Positions 37,137 through 48,630 of a stretch of DNA of 51,725 bases are shown in pieces. Made by a program: the position numbers and the translations under genes. Below the pieces are notes generated by a model, which saw nothing but the letters and a program-made list of their open reading frames with translations, did not search any database and was not told the origin of the DNA. Location: NCBI RefSeq assembly GCF_000006405.1, contig NW_003204184.1, positions 15,620 through 67,344 on the forward strand, written 5' to 3'. Source of the stretch: Perkinsus marinus ATCC 50983 (Eukaryota > Perkinsozoa > Perkinsida > Perkinsidae). The number at the start of each line of letters is the position of its first letter. The first letter of the stretch is position 1.

Positions 37137-38087
37137 GCGTCTACTCTGGTCGTGTGTGGAATACCACGAGACTCGCCGCTAGCCTCAACGACGACGTCCG
37201 AGCTTCCGGTTTGGCCGCGTGGGATGTGTCGGGAGGTTCAATACTACACCCTCTCCCTACCGAGCTACAAAGCAATCCTTCTCGCTCCACTATCGCTACG
37301 ATCCGAAGCATCGCTGAGAATAATCGCTGTCGATTGATTGCTGCGGAGTAGCCGTCGTTATGGCAGTGTTTATGTTCTTGTCGATTCTTTCGACACTCCA
37401 AAGGCTCATGATATCCTCCGTTCCCTCTGAGTTTGACCCAGAAGACAGTCCAGAATGCCATGGTGAAGAAGGTGAATCAGATGCGACTGGTTTTCAGGAT
37501 GCTTTTCGTTTTTCTAGAGTCCAAAACCTCCCAAAGGGAAGTGACCTGGGACAACGTGGATTATGCCACACCTCACGATATACACGTCTTCATTGTCACC
37601 AATAGGGGACGGTGAGACGCTCTATGCGCTTTTAGCGCGCTAACAAGGCTGCAACCTCGGGGGGGCACTCGAAACCTAGACCATCGCATTTAGTGAGCCA
37701 CTTGCTTTACGGTGCTATTTTCCAAGAATGAGAAACTAGCATCCTCTAGATCCTACGTATGTCGTGATGCACTGCATGAGAATCGCATATTGGACTCGGG
37801 GTCTCCATCTCGCAACCTCTTGGTGGTGCCTCGGGGATTTCGCTCCGACGTGAATCATGCTCAAGAGCAGATATGAAGGGCTGAAGGAAGTCGCATCGAC
37901 GCCTGCGGAGGCGCGGCCAGTGAGATGCAACCGCGAGGAATTTACCGATCCAGTCGAGCGGGAGAACGCTGAATTTGCCACGCTTTATAGTGTCTGTAAG
38001 AGGCGGGAGAGTCTGATGGCATTATCTAATTCGTCCATCTTCGCTGCTGAGTATGCATCGAATAGAATAGTACCTTGGTACAGCTGA
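37137..38087 (+). CDS. Unidentified multi-exon protein
   Basis: Plus-strand coding-like segments: WNTTRLAASLNDDVRASGLA and STIATIRSIAENNRCRLIAA (37152-37348), YVLVDSFDTPKAHDILRSL (37370-37425), VQNAMVKKVNQMRLVFRMLF to HDIHVFIVTNRG (37445-37610), LHENRILDSGSPSRNLLVVP (37770-37840), and a last exon with YEGLKEVASTPAEARPVRCN ending NRIVPWYS at 38087. The pieces share composition and direction, but I could not join all of them in frame and do not recognise the family. It could be two small genes. The antisense ORF at 37736-37981 is considered a shadow. Confidence 0.35.
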
Positions 38088-38197
38088 TGACGTGCTTTGC
38101 AACACTAGAGTGTGTTCCGAACAAAAAACAAACAATACCAAAAAACAGATTTTCGTTTCATCTGCAAGGGACTTGATGTAAGGAGGCTTGCCACGGA

Positions 38198-38710
38198 GTG
38201 GTTGGTCGAATGAATCATCGTGCATATCGATTACGGCGAACTTCACCTGTGGCAGGTGCCTTCCGGCTAGGATGCTTCGAGGCAGCCTTGGAAGCTGCTT
38301 GCGTGGCTTGTGAGATCGACCCTACAGATCCTAAGCCGTTCGCTATGAGAATCTACCTCAGAGTTCACTTTATGAAGCAGTGAGTTGGGAGGGCTCTCGC
38401 GTGGTTTCTACTAGACGAACCGTACTATGGCGGGTTCCTCTCCGTCAGACCGTATTTGTCGGAGCTCAAGGCGGACACTGAGAGACTGAATCACTTGAGG
38501 AGTGATGGACAGCGCAAGGCTTTCGAGATCACTAAGTCTATCGTCTTGGACCCAGACTGGAAGGGATTCATGAGGGTGGGTGGTTGGGTCGTTATCAATG
38601 AGGACATGTGGCTGTCAGTCAGGTCCTGAATAAGCACTTCCCCAGGAGCTACAGGATGTCACCTGGAAAGGAGAGTGCGCGTTATCTAGATCAAGGCCGC
38701 CGAGGTAACG
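38198..38710 (+). CDS. Unidentified TPR-like protein or 5' part of the next gene
   Basis: Exons read AGAFRLGCFEAALEAACVAC (a helix pair with TPR character, followed by EIDPTDPKPFAMRI), WFLLDEPYYGGFLSVRPYLS, SDGQRKAFEITKSIVLDPDW, and, after an intron of about 47 nt ending near 38620, LNKHFPRSYRMSPGKESARY. The start is uncertain. No family is recognised. It lies directly upstream of DCAF11 on the same strand, but animal DCAF11 has no comparable N-terminal part, so I treat it as separate. Confidence 0.35.
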
Positions 38711-38949
38711 TTGCTCCTCCGTGATGACTGATGACACCTGTCCTGTGCGTTTAGGGTCGATACCGTACTATACTAACCGTAACGCCTACCGCTTGTCAAT
38801 TGAGCGGAGGTACCGCATTCTATCACGAACGGGTGGACGAGCAGCACCTTATCAACTCACTGGCTTCCTATGGGGTAAGCATAAAGTCACACAAGCAGCT
38901 GGGCATGTAAGGACCAAGTGCTGGACACAGCTCAGAGATAGTTCTTAGT

Positions 38950-40644
38950 CTTGCGCCACTGAATGCCCCTACGATATTATCATGTCACCATCGGGCAACA
39001 GCCTCTTCGTCTCTGGCAGGGACGGCTGCATCCATATGTAAACACTGTCTACTGCGGGAGTAGTTGAACTTTGTTGGATCAGACTCGACTCGTCCAATCT
39101 CAGCTGCACACGTGGTGAATCCGACACGCATCTCAAATGTACGAGAGAAAATGTCTATCAGAGTCACGTGCGATGGACNNNNNNNNNNNNNNNNNNNNNN
39201 NNNNNNNNNNNNNNNNNNNNNNNNNNNNNNNNNNNNNNNNNNNNNNNNNNNNNNNNNNNNNNNNNNNNNNNNNNNNNNTGAATGGTAGTTATTTGTCAAA
39301 CTACTATCAAGCCTTCTCGTTTTTAAACCGCTATAATGTAGTAATTGCAAGTGTTCGTATACCAATCTGGTATTGTTGCGGTATGGCATCATTCATCCAA
39401 CGCCAATATTATCAATATCGGGCTAGTTGTCGTCTATCTCCATCAGATGGGTGGAGTCCACCTTTACGACCTGTCGAGGGAGATGACATACTGCACGACC
39501 TACAGCCACAATGGTGCTGATGTTAATGCTCTGTGTACCCCACATGCCGAGTACGCTCCTCCGTAGATCGTGTGACCGTTCAGGCCTGGCTCAGGTCCGG
39601 TCATAGGACACTGTTGTTCTCTGGTGGAGATGATGGCACGATAAGCATGTGGGATACTCGAAGAATGCGACGGCCTGCTGGGGTGGGTTTAGTGTGCTCG
39701 CATAGTTTTTGGTCTTCTCCGACCGGAAATCTTGAGCGGGAGTAATGGTAGGTGCTGGTGGGGCATACGGATGGTATATGCAGCCTGCATATGTCCGACG
39801 CTAGCTGGCACTATTTGTGCTCGAATGCTAAGGACCAGAAGGTTAAGTTGTGGGACTTGAGGACGGGTACGCAGTGGATGTTTGGCTGGACCTCGCTGGT
39901 GACGATAGTGCAGAGCACCTCAGCTCCTGTGAATGTGGTGGATTACCACACCAAGCATCAAGCAGCGCCATGTAACCCGGCATGGGATTACCGTAGTCAG
40001 CCGTACCCAGGGAATCCTCTCCTCGACTGCTACACCCATCCACACGATAAGTATAAATTCTGGACCTTCTCGAAAACTACGGTGCCGCATCTCGACAGGT
40101 CTCTGTACACTTTTGTTGGTCACAAGGTTCATCGGACGCTCATTCGTGCTCGGATGTCGCCTATGCGCACCACGGGAGGCCGGTACTAACTCAATTCAAT
40201 TTTGTGGCGCAGTGACGGTTATCTGTTACCGGTACATCCTTTCCGGCAGTGCCAACGGCATCATACATATATGGGACCTGCAGAATCCTTCCCCCTTCGG
40301 CAGAACGTGAGCTCGTGCGGTGGCATCAACAGTCAGAGCATTCATGAGTGAATTTCAGCTTCCGAGCGATGGGGGAGCGGCTCACAGATGGGGACACGGA
40401 GATTGGCGACAACGACAGTTTGAGCGACGACGACGACTGGTATGACAGATCGCATACCACTCGAGCAGGTGGGCTAAGCTGCGTCCTCGCGATGTGTTTT
40501 CGAGACTGTGCTGAGCCTCCAACGGGGCGTGTTTAATATGCCATTATCAGTAGCATAGAACTACTTTCAGTTACCTGGCACCCAACACTCCCAGCGGCAC
40601 TGTATGCCTCTTGGGACCTTCAGGTCCGTATGCTGTCAGCATAG
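38950..40644 (+). CDS. DCAF11: DCAF11/LEC14B-type WD40 protein (broken by gap)
   Basis: A WD40 propeller that serves as a substrate receptor for CUL4-DDB1 ubiquitin ligases. Readable blades: IIMSPSGNSLFVSGRDGCIH (before the gap), GGVHLYDLSREMTYCTTYSH, LFSGGDDGTISMWDTRRMRR, VLVGHTDGICSLHMSDASWH, YLCSNAKDQKVKLWDLRTGT, the family-specific inter-blade WDYRSQPYP, SLYTFVGHKVHRTLIRARMS, YILSGSANGIIHIWDLQNPS and TWHPTLPAALYASWDLQVRM, ending LSA at 40644. The HRTLIRARMSP and WDYR features match human DCAF11 and plant LEC14B. An acidic insertion (DTEIGDNDSLSDDDDWYDR, about 40395-40450) sits before the last blade; an intron of about 105 nt then restores the frame. The 5' exons and one blade are lost around the N gap at 39179-39278. 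Confidence 0.85.
39179..39278. other. Assembly gap (100 N)
   Basis: Exactly 100 N, a scaffold gap of unknown true size within the DCAF11 gene. ORFs on both strands that run through it are artefacts. Confidence 0.98.
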
Positions 40645-41575
40645 TCACAAGTAGCTCGGTAGTCTGAATTCTGGTTAGATGTTTAAAGTTGACTTTTTTC
40701 TTGTGATGATGCCCTATTGTGTTGCTCATTATTATCATCAAGATCACAGTAGTGGAGAAGAGCCTCATCGTGTAGAGAGATAGCTCGGACACTTACACCG
40801 CGCTCACGCTCGATTGGATCGCCACGAGCACCATGACCAATCTTCATAATTCCTTCGTCTAACGTGGCGTCTGACCGTCCAGGGAGCGTGACAATCGCAC
40901 CACATCGACGATGATAAAGCCGGAATCAACGAGAGTGTGTGCTGGTCAGGAAGTCGCCAATGGCAGCTGGTCATCGGATTCTGGCTCGTGGATTTCAACC
41001 GTCAAGTGACTAGATTGTCGGGCGAGCGAGATATTCGATGCAAATATGCGCAGTGTGAAGATTATAGTTACACCCTCCAGGCCCTGGAGTCCAGGGGAAG
41101 GTACCACACAAAGAGAACGCCTCTATGAAGGATGCTGCTTGTATTTATTACAGTGTCGTCTTATTAATTATACGTTAAGTTGCCTAAAGGGCTTTCCAAC
41201 GGTATGGACCACGATCTTAACCATGTCTTTGGGTTGGTTCGGCAGAGTTGTTTAAGCTCAGGCATGCCCACAACATGTAACGATAGAGACGAGGGAGGTG
41301 GGATGGAACTAGGCTTGTAGATAATCCTTGTCGTCTGTTGCTGGGAACGCACATATTCTACCGCGATCACAGGGGATGTGATACTGCGAGGCTCGAGCTT
41401 TCGGACAACTGCGTTGTTGTCGCTTTCAACGACAGCTTTTTTGTGGGGAGGCGAACATAGTAATTGCCATAGACGGACGAAATGCGGATCGTGAAAATGC
41501 TTCGGAGGGGAAAGGCATAATGTTGTGTTCGACTGATATGAGGGCCTCTTATGAAGGCTTACTGATTTTGTTACT
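40645..41575. other. Region without a secure gene
   Basis: Some minus-strand frames look protein-like (HLTVEIHEPESDDQLPLATS near 41000; TLDEGIMKIGHGARGDPIER near 40880-40810 followed by gtaagt), so a small minus-strand gene is possible, but no start, end or family could be fixed. A minus-strand ORF at 40571-40792 opens with a signal-peptide-like MRLFSTTVILMIIMSNTIG but overlaps the last DCAF11 exon in antisense. Confidence 0.3.
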
Positions 41576-42263
41576 ATGATTGATCCTGATCATGCTGATG
41601 CTCCACCGCTCTATGGGAACGATCCTGAGGAGATCTGTAATACTGGGCTGGGGTTCGGATAGATCTGCACTGGGGTGCAGCATTTTGCTCGAGTGATGAT
41701 TTCCCTCTTAGGCGATATCAACGGTATGGACGCACGGGCATATGATAGTGTGAAGGACGAGGAGGCAGAGAAGAGGAAGGTGTCTGGGGGATCTGCTGTT
41801 TTCGGGTATATGTTAGCGTTCGTTGAGTCTATCGGTTATATAGTTCTCTTTATCGCGATTGACACGCTTTAATGAGAGCTCGTTGAAAGTGCCATAGAGC
41901 GTTGCTGTGTGTAGAATCGAGAACGGAGAGAAGACGAGGCCTTCGAGAATCCTTCGGAGACGACGAAAAAGGTCGAGATGGAGTACATGGCACCAAAAAA
42001 GGAAAGACGTTTCAAGGTGAGATTCACCACTCGGAAAAGGAGAGCGTCGTGAACTTGTACACTGTAGTGACAGTCCCTTATGCCGTCTATAGGACGGTTG
42101 GGGTCTATTTCCAGTAGGAATCCTCCCGGACTTGGATAATTCATTTGCTAGTTCGTACTCACCTAGACAGGAGGGAGTCTTCTCAGTGCTGTATGGCAAA
42201 CGGTATATGCTTTCAGCTGTATATGGCGTATCACGGGCGTCGTGGTCCGTCATGCTGCATTAA
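41576..42263 (+). CDS. Unidentified protein with one or more membrane segments
   Basis: From ATG 41576: MIDPDHADAPPLYGNDPEEI, then QHFARVMISLLGDINGMDA, a charged linker DSVKDEEAEKRKV, and a hydrophobic segment AVFGYMLAFVESIGYIVLFI. An exon after an acceptor at 41921 reads REDEAFENPSETTKKVEMEY and a basic stretch; the last exon (from about 42117) reads GILPDLDNSFASSYSPRQEG and ends at 42263. The LLGD-type segment before a membrane helix recalls ion channels of the polycystin group, but no pore or voltage sensor is visible, so this is only a hint. Confidence 0.4.
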
Positions 42264-42537
42264 GATTCGTTTACCAAGGCATGGAGGATACGAGGAAGGT
42301 CCCAGTATAAATCTCAAGAAGCTCTTTGTAATCTTCAAGGCGTCACTCAACCCTTACGTGTTGTATTCAGGTTGAGAATTACAATAGATTGCGTCAATTC
42401 ATCAGCGTCTATACAGTTCATCTAAGGTCCGAGGTCGGCGTCTACATACCCGACAGTGCTGCCATCACAGGGTAGGTCAGCAGTACTGTCCTTTTTGATA
42501 CTACTCTTGGTTCAGCTATATCTCTTATGGGGGGCTG

Positions 42538-45500
42538 GTGCAGATTGTCGACGGATCGCCTGCTGCAGTGACCGCCGATAGTCGTGTCTTTGCGTGGGGC
42601 CGCATGCCCTGGACGGGTGCGTTCCCCTTGTCGGTTCGATGGAGCCGTTATTGATACTATAGGTGCCCAGACATCGCAAGGACTAGAGGACGTATTATCC
42701 TTAGCCCGAAAGCGTATACGCTCCGTAGCGATAGGAGCTGGCCATGCCTTGGCTCTCACCGAAGGAGGAAAGGTAAGTGCAGCTGCTCGCTAACTTGAAG
42801 GATTGATCTTCGGTAGGTTATGTCCTGGGGACTCAATGATTCTGGCCAGCTCGGTACTGGTGATGAACGGAGTCGGATTATACCAGAAACTGTTAAGCTA
42901 CCCAGCGATGTTTATATTGACAAAAGTATGAATTGACCAGCTGGTGTGGCGAGGATGTCCCGTTTAGTTGCATGTGGTCCTGACTACTCTGTTGCCGTTA
43001 CTAAGGCTGGTCAGCTGTGGACTTGGGGACGGTAGGAGGCGCCGGAATTCTTCCCTGTTTGCGATTCTGAAGTTTCCTCGATACGGCCCTCGTCATGTTG
43101 TGGAGAAAGTTGGCCGTCTCCTTTGCTCCTACAGAGTCGCCTTACATATCAGGTACCAGGCTAGTAATTGGCCTCGTCTATTTGTCGATACATGGTGTAA
43201 TGGCAACAAGCCTGGATGTGACAATACAGCTGTAGGACTGGCTGGCAGCAGAATCCTAAAGGTGTGCACCTCGAGGGGAGTGAGTGATACCAAAACTTGG
43301 CCACATCAGGTGTCATGTGGAGACCAACACATGCTGGCCCTCACCAAGGAAGGCGAGGTCTTCTCCTGGGGATACAACGGTGAGCTGACTTGGTTCATCA
43401 TTTCCTTGCAATAAGAACATCCTCAGACTTCGGTCAGCTCGGTTGGGGGCTCCACGGGGTAGATGTTGTAGGCCAGCAACGGCCGCATAAGGTGAGTATT
43501 GCTTACTGGGACCAGGCAGTCTACCACTCCAATGGCGTGTCGCTGTTCAGGTTCCCCATTTACCTAAGATTAGCGATATCGCGGCTGGAGGTGGTCATAG
43601 TGTTGCGGTTGGTGACGACGGAGCCGTGTATAGCTGGGGGAGCAACTCACAGGGTAGGTTTCTATTATCAGACGAGGGTCTTGCCGAAGCTCTCTGGTCC
43701 TCCCACAGGTCAGATCGGCCATGGGCTCCGGCAAGATTTCGCGGAGCCAACGCGAGTACAGATGCCGCAGCCGGTTAAATCAGTGACTGCTGGCAAGGTT
43801 CGATACTAAATCACAGTATAGGACATAACTGTGCTGATGTAACTTGCGATCAGGTCACCACTCTGTTGGTCTGTGATGATGCTGATAACTCCGTAATAAT
43901 GTGGGGAGCTGTGCAAGCTGCTGGCCCTGAGATGGAGGCCCCGGTGAAGGCTGCAGAGGGAATGCAGAATGGACATAAAGAAGGTAAACCGTTGAGAAGA
44001 GGGAAGTCGTAATTAGTCGTTGCTAGTGATCTCAATAATCCTCGATGTTTCCTCCTATCATTGTCGAGGCGATGTTGTACGATATTTCAGATAAAACAGA
44101 GGCACCAGCGGTAGCAGCATCGTCGGTGATGGCGAAGTTAGGTGGTGGGGGATCAGCCAGCGTTCTGATACCGGGCCAGGGAGAGGTTACTACAATGAGC
44201 ATTGGGGAAGCTCATGGAGCTGTGGTTAAGGGTAGCAGACTTGTGCTGTGTTCGGTCGAATTAGATCTCGTCTTTCAGATGCTGCGCTTTATGGTTTTGG
44301 ATACAACTCTGAGAACCAGGCCATCGCTACACCCTCGAAATCTTCTTTCGTGCCGCCAACACTAGTAGATCTAACTGAGATGCACAAGGGTCCTGATGAC
44401 TTCAAATTCAACAAGGTAACGCGAGGTCTTCCCTCGTCGATAGTGTGGGAGGGTCGATTACGATTAGATATCCGACCTCGCCTGTGGCGGCTCGATGAGC
44501 TTGGCCGTTGCCAACTACTCCATATAAGGAGACCCCTCATCGGTTTCGTGATAACAAACACTTGTTTCATTGGCGAGTTGGTTTGCGTTGTCAATGGTGA
44601 CACCTATTGAGAGTAGTGGCTCTCCTATTGGGCGCTTTATGGCTGATCGTGGAGGAGCCGTCCATCCTAGAGACCTTCTAGAAGTGAGAAACAGTTGACA
44701 GGATTGGTTCACATCACTTGATTCAGTGGATTGCGGAGCGAACTAGCTGTGGTGAAGTTGAAGGCTTTGCAGATCTACAGGATGGAGAGATACTTCTTGA
44801 GATGGTCCAGTCGGTGAGAGGAACACGGTACACATCCCATATTCAGCGAGGAGTTAACGCCTAGTTTGTGAGCATAATGGTGACAGGAACTATTCGGAGT
44901 ACTGTCTCATCTCGGGAGCACCAATTCGGAGGATCAGTCCATGTGTGTGTACTGTTGAGTTCATGCTGTAGGTATGGCCAGACCTTTCCCCATTGGGAAC
45001 GACGACGTATGATGCTTGGGAAGGGATCTCGCGGATCGCCAATGCAGCTGATGTACCCATGGGCATCCTAGATGCCGCAGCTCGATGGTCCAAGGCAAGC
45101 AAAGAGGACTTGAATGATAAGGCATTTGCCTCTGCTATTTATAACACACTTGCTGCACTCTACTTCCTCTGGAGTTTGTGTGAATGCCACGATTTCACGG
45201 CCAACTTTGCAATCCCCATCGACTCGTATGTGGCCAAATTCCTACAGTCGGACGCTTCCGTGCGGAGCTTGATCAAGGTGAAGGATGATCCTTCAAGGAT
45301 CAATCCTCATGTATCGAGTGCTAGCTCCATGATGTCAGGGAGGGGCGCTGGCTGCTGAAGTGTCCGAGACTGCACATAAAAAGGACGATATTGCCAAGAC
45401 CATCGAACCCGACAATCCTTCCCGAGCTGATCGTGGGGTGAGTCGCTACGACCATAACGAGAACCGCACTGCTTCTCTAGAAGTCTCCACATGCACCGCC

Positions 45501-46823
45501 GAATGCGCCTACACCTCCAAACAATCCACCGCCTGATTCCAGCAAGGAACCGAAGAAAAAACAGCCGAAGGGCGTGCAGCAGATGAAGAAAGAGAGTGCC
45601 CCGGCGCAGGCGGCTGAGAGACTATCAGAATCGACAACAAGCAACTGTCGATGGTCTTGCGGTGCTGATGCGGCCGAAAGGGGGGAGGCGACGATACACA
45701 GGCTGAGAAGCGAGGTATCGGTCGTGGCAGAGGTGTCGGGGAATAGAGAGTCGCTCTCAGGTGAAGAGACTCCAGCGGCAGCTTGAGATGGAGAGAGAGA
45801 GCTACGCTGCGATGGAAGAAGTAACGAAGCGGAAGCTTATGGAGCAGGAGCTAAGGTAAGGAGAAATGTAAGTGCATTTCGCGTGAGTGTGTAAATGTCA
45901 GGTTCGCTCATGAAGTGGAGCTCCTCAAGGAGGGCCACAATGCAGCGCTATGGGAGGCCGAGTCGGGCCTGGCAGAAGATGCGGTGTTGAAAGCTAGAGT
46001 CATGAAGGATCAGGCGGTAAGCACTCGTCGCTGCCTTTTGCGAAGGCCTATTGGGTCATGTCAGGGAAGCTTCCGCGACCGACCGCCTACCTTGAGAGAA
46101 TACACGGCTTTGGAAGAGGCTTTGTCGCGAATGGATGTAGCAATGCGGAAACAGAATGAACGCATGCGAGCTCTCGAGGAGGAGAGACTCCAACTGGGAG
46201 ATCAAGTGAGTTGATTCATGCAACGCGGATTACAGCCTCTATCTCGCTCAGATGCTATTGGGTTTACCATCCCGTCACTCCAACACCACCGTACAGACAG
46301 TGCGGGAGATGTATGAGGCTGTGATGTCGAGCATGGACCGGAGGCGTTCGGGCAGGGAACTGCCTAGCGCCGATCGAGAGATACTTCTGAATTTGGAGAA
46401 GCTGGTGGGGCCGTGTGGCTTTTGTCGATTTCTATGACCTGTTACCATTCGAGAGTCGTCCCTACTATGCTATCATTGGTCATCAAAACATCTACTATAT
46501 GCTATCTTTATGAGGCTTTTATACCACCGGCACTTTATGCCCCAACAGAAACTCTCGTGGTGGAACTACAGCGCCAAAATGAGTAAGCGTTTCTCTTAGA
46601 TAAACAGACTCGAAGAAGAGAGAATACTCCTTGAACGTCGGTCTAGAGATATGGAAGCTCCGTGGAAGGTTTCGAGTCTGAGCGATCAAGCATCGGAGTG
46701 TAGCGGGATAGGGGTCATGGATATGAACTTCTCTGCGGGAGACTCGAGCACGGTGGCCTCTGTTTGTGGAGACGCCGAAGCAATTGAGAGGTCTCTCAGG
46801 ATTGAGAGAGAATGCGAAGAGTA
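42538..46823 (+). CDS. RCC1-repeat, calponin-homology and coiled-coil protein
   Basis: RCC1-type propeller repeats come first: AAVTADSRVFAWGRMPWTG, IGAGHALALTEGGK spliced to VMSWGLNDSGQLGTGDERS, DYSVAVTKAGQLWTWGR, CGDQHMLALTKEGEVFSWGY, DFGQLGWGLHG, VAVGDDGAVYSWGSNSQG then QIGHGLRQDFAEPTRVQMPQ, and ALYGFGYNSENQAIATP. Next is a segment read as a calponin-homology domain: HLIQWIAERTSCGEVEGFAD with LQDGEILLEMV, then WEGISRIANAADVPMGILDA and ASAIYNTLAALYFLWSL (44720-45180). Removing 45275-45331 joins SLIK to GGALAAEVSE, so coding continues into a Pro/Lys-rich linker (APPNAPTPPNNPPP) and coiled coil (ESYAAMEEVTKRKLMEQELR, ALEEALSRMDVAMRKQNERM). Removing short introns is needed throughout. RCC1 propellers often regulate small GTPases and CH domains bind actin or microtubules, so a cytoskeletal role is inferred. 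The true start may lie 100-150 nt upstream; the end is either TAA 46821 or a splice into the next block. Confidence 0.72.
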
Positions 46824-46863
46824 AGGTGGAGCTTAGGAGTGTACATAAAGTCTTAAATTATAT

Positions 46864-46935
46864 GGGCTGTGCCGAGAATTGAACTCGGGACCTCTCGCAC
46901 CCTAAGCGAGAATCATACCACTAGACCACACAGCC
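46864..46935 (-). tRNA. tRNA-Pro (anticodon AGG)
   Basis: The minus strand folds into a complete 72-nt cloverleaf: acceptor stem GGCTGTG/CACAGCC with discriminator C, D-arm region TGGTCTAGTGGTATGA, anticodon arm TCTCGC-TTAGGGT-GCGAGA with AGG in the loop, and T-arm CCGAG-TTCAATT-CTCGG. The anticodon arm is the near-universal eukaryotic tRNA-Pro form. No intron. Internal A and B boxes are intact. It lies antisense between two coiled-coil blocks. Confidence 0.96.
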
Positions 46936-46993
46936 GATAGGCTAATTTTCTCTACTTCCCACTCGTTTTGGGTTTCGATGCCAACTTGTAGCA

Positions 46994-48630
46994 ATGAGTA
47001 GGCGTCCGAGTATGCGTCCCATGCATGCGGCCAGGTTGAGAGCAACCAGTTCGTATCTGAAGCAACGTTTGAAACTAGTCGAGGGTTCCGAATCCACGAA
47101 AGAACACACAACCAACGACGAAGCGCAACTTGTTGCTCTACTTCGACGACTCCGGGCCAGTGGTTTCGAGGTATCACCACATCTCCATCTGTATTTATGA
47201 GCCTTGATACCCATACCAGTGTGTACGTATGCTCATTCGTTCCTTCAGTCCTCTCGTACACTACTGCTCCTCTTCTGGAAGATAATTGGATCAGCTATAC
47301 GGGCACGGAAGGAAGCAAGCCTCGTGAGGGCCGAGGTCGTCGGTGTGCGCAACCGCCTGCGAGAGATTGAAGCAGCGAAAGTGAGCTAGCTCCCTTTGGT
47401 CGTCTTTGGAAGGAATAATTTTAATTGGGTCGTTCTTCAGAGTGAACTTGCACACGCACATACCGATGAGATCGATTCTTTGAAGAAACAGCATCGTCGG
47501 GAGTTGAAGAAAATGAGTGAGGAAATGATGACCAATAACAGCGAAGCTGAACTACGAAAGGAGATGGCTGAGATGGCCGTCAAAAGCAGTGAGCCATTCG
47601 ATAGCTTCCGGTCTTCGACAGTGCATGGTTCTCCTGATAATAACAGTGTACTGTGGTGTTCTAAATTTTGAATTGATTCCATCTTAGGGGAGTCTGAGAT
47701 AGCACGCCTCCGCAACGATATGGCGAGGCAATGGAAACGGTGTTGGGTGACCGATACGGAGAGATTCGAATTCCTCTGGGGTGAGTGGGCTTATGGTGGA
47801 ATCCCTCTTGATCAATCCCGTCGTCGCCTTAGACGAGCTGCAAGCTTTGCGGCTTCAAAATGAAGTGCTCGCCATCCGAGACAGGTTGCTGAAGGATCTC
47901 GTGAAGGAGACATCGTCAAACCAGAAAAATGAGCATCGTATGAAACAACTGTGGGCGAAGCTCTCGGCAGCGGACCGGAGAATCACCGACTCTACTGGTG
48001 AGCCTTCATGTCTGTGACACATGCTAGGGTGGTATCTGGGCGGGCCGCCATTGTTCAGGGTTCGTTGAGCAGAAGCAGCTCCTGCAGAATGCTGTCGAGG
48101 ACCGAGTGCGAGTGTATGAGACGCGTGTAGCTGATCTTGAACGAGAGCGGCTCGGGGTACATACAGCCAACGGCGAGATGCGTTTTTGCTCTCAATCGCT
48201 TATCTCAGGACGAGCTCAATCCGCAAGCCGTTGCTGAGCTACAGGAGAGAGTTGTGAATGTGGAAGCAGCGAAGTCCAAGTTGGAGAACGAGAAAGGAAT
48301 GCTCGAGAAAGAGGTGCAGGCCAAAACAGAGGTCGGCAAGCGGCAACCTCTCCTGAACCTGCGTATCACTTGTCCCGCTGCTATTCGGAGGGTTTCTCCG
48401 AGTACGTACGTAGACTTTTCAGTTTTCAGGAACTCTTGCGCATCCAACAGGAGCAGGAACGAACATCTACGGCCATGCGAGAGGCACTGGATGTCGCCGT
48501 ACAGGAGAAAGCTCGACTGAGTACCGACTTGGACATATATAACGAACAGCTCAGCGCTAATGAGGCCCTGAGGGAGCTGCTGATGATGGCGAAAATTGAA
48601 CCTCTCAAATTGCCGAGGACAGCACCATGA
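46994..48630 (+). CDS. Coiled-coil protein or C-terminal half of the RCC1-CH protein
   Basis: Starts MSRRPSMRPMHAARLRATSS if read as its own gene. Exons are almost all heptad-rich: SSYLKQRLKLVEGSES, ASLVRAEVVGVRNRLREIEA, DEIDSLKKQHRRELKKMSEE, LDELQALRLQNEVLAIRDRL, MKQLWAKLSAADRRI, QLLQNAVEDRVRVYETRVAD, VNVEAAKSKLENEKGMLEKE and RTSTAMREALDVAVQEKARL, ending LPRTAP at 48630. Introns of about 40-90 nt separate them. The same style of coiled coil ends the preceding gene at 46823, where gtaagg offers a donor, so the two may be one gene with the tRNA inside an intron. The frame across that junction does not close simply, so I list them apart. Confidence 0.55.
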
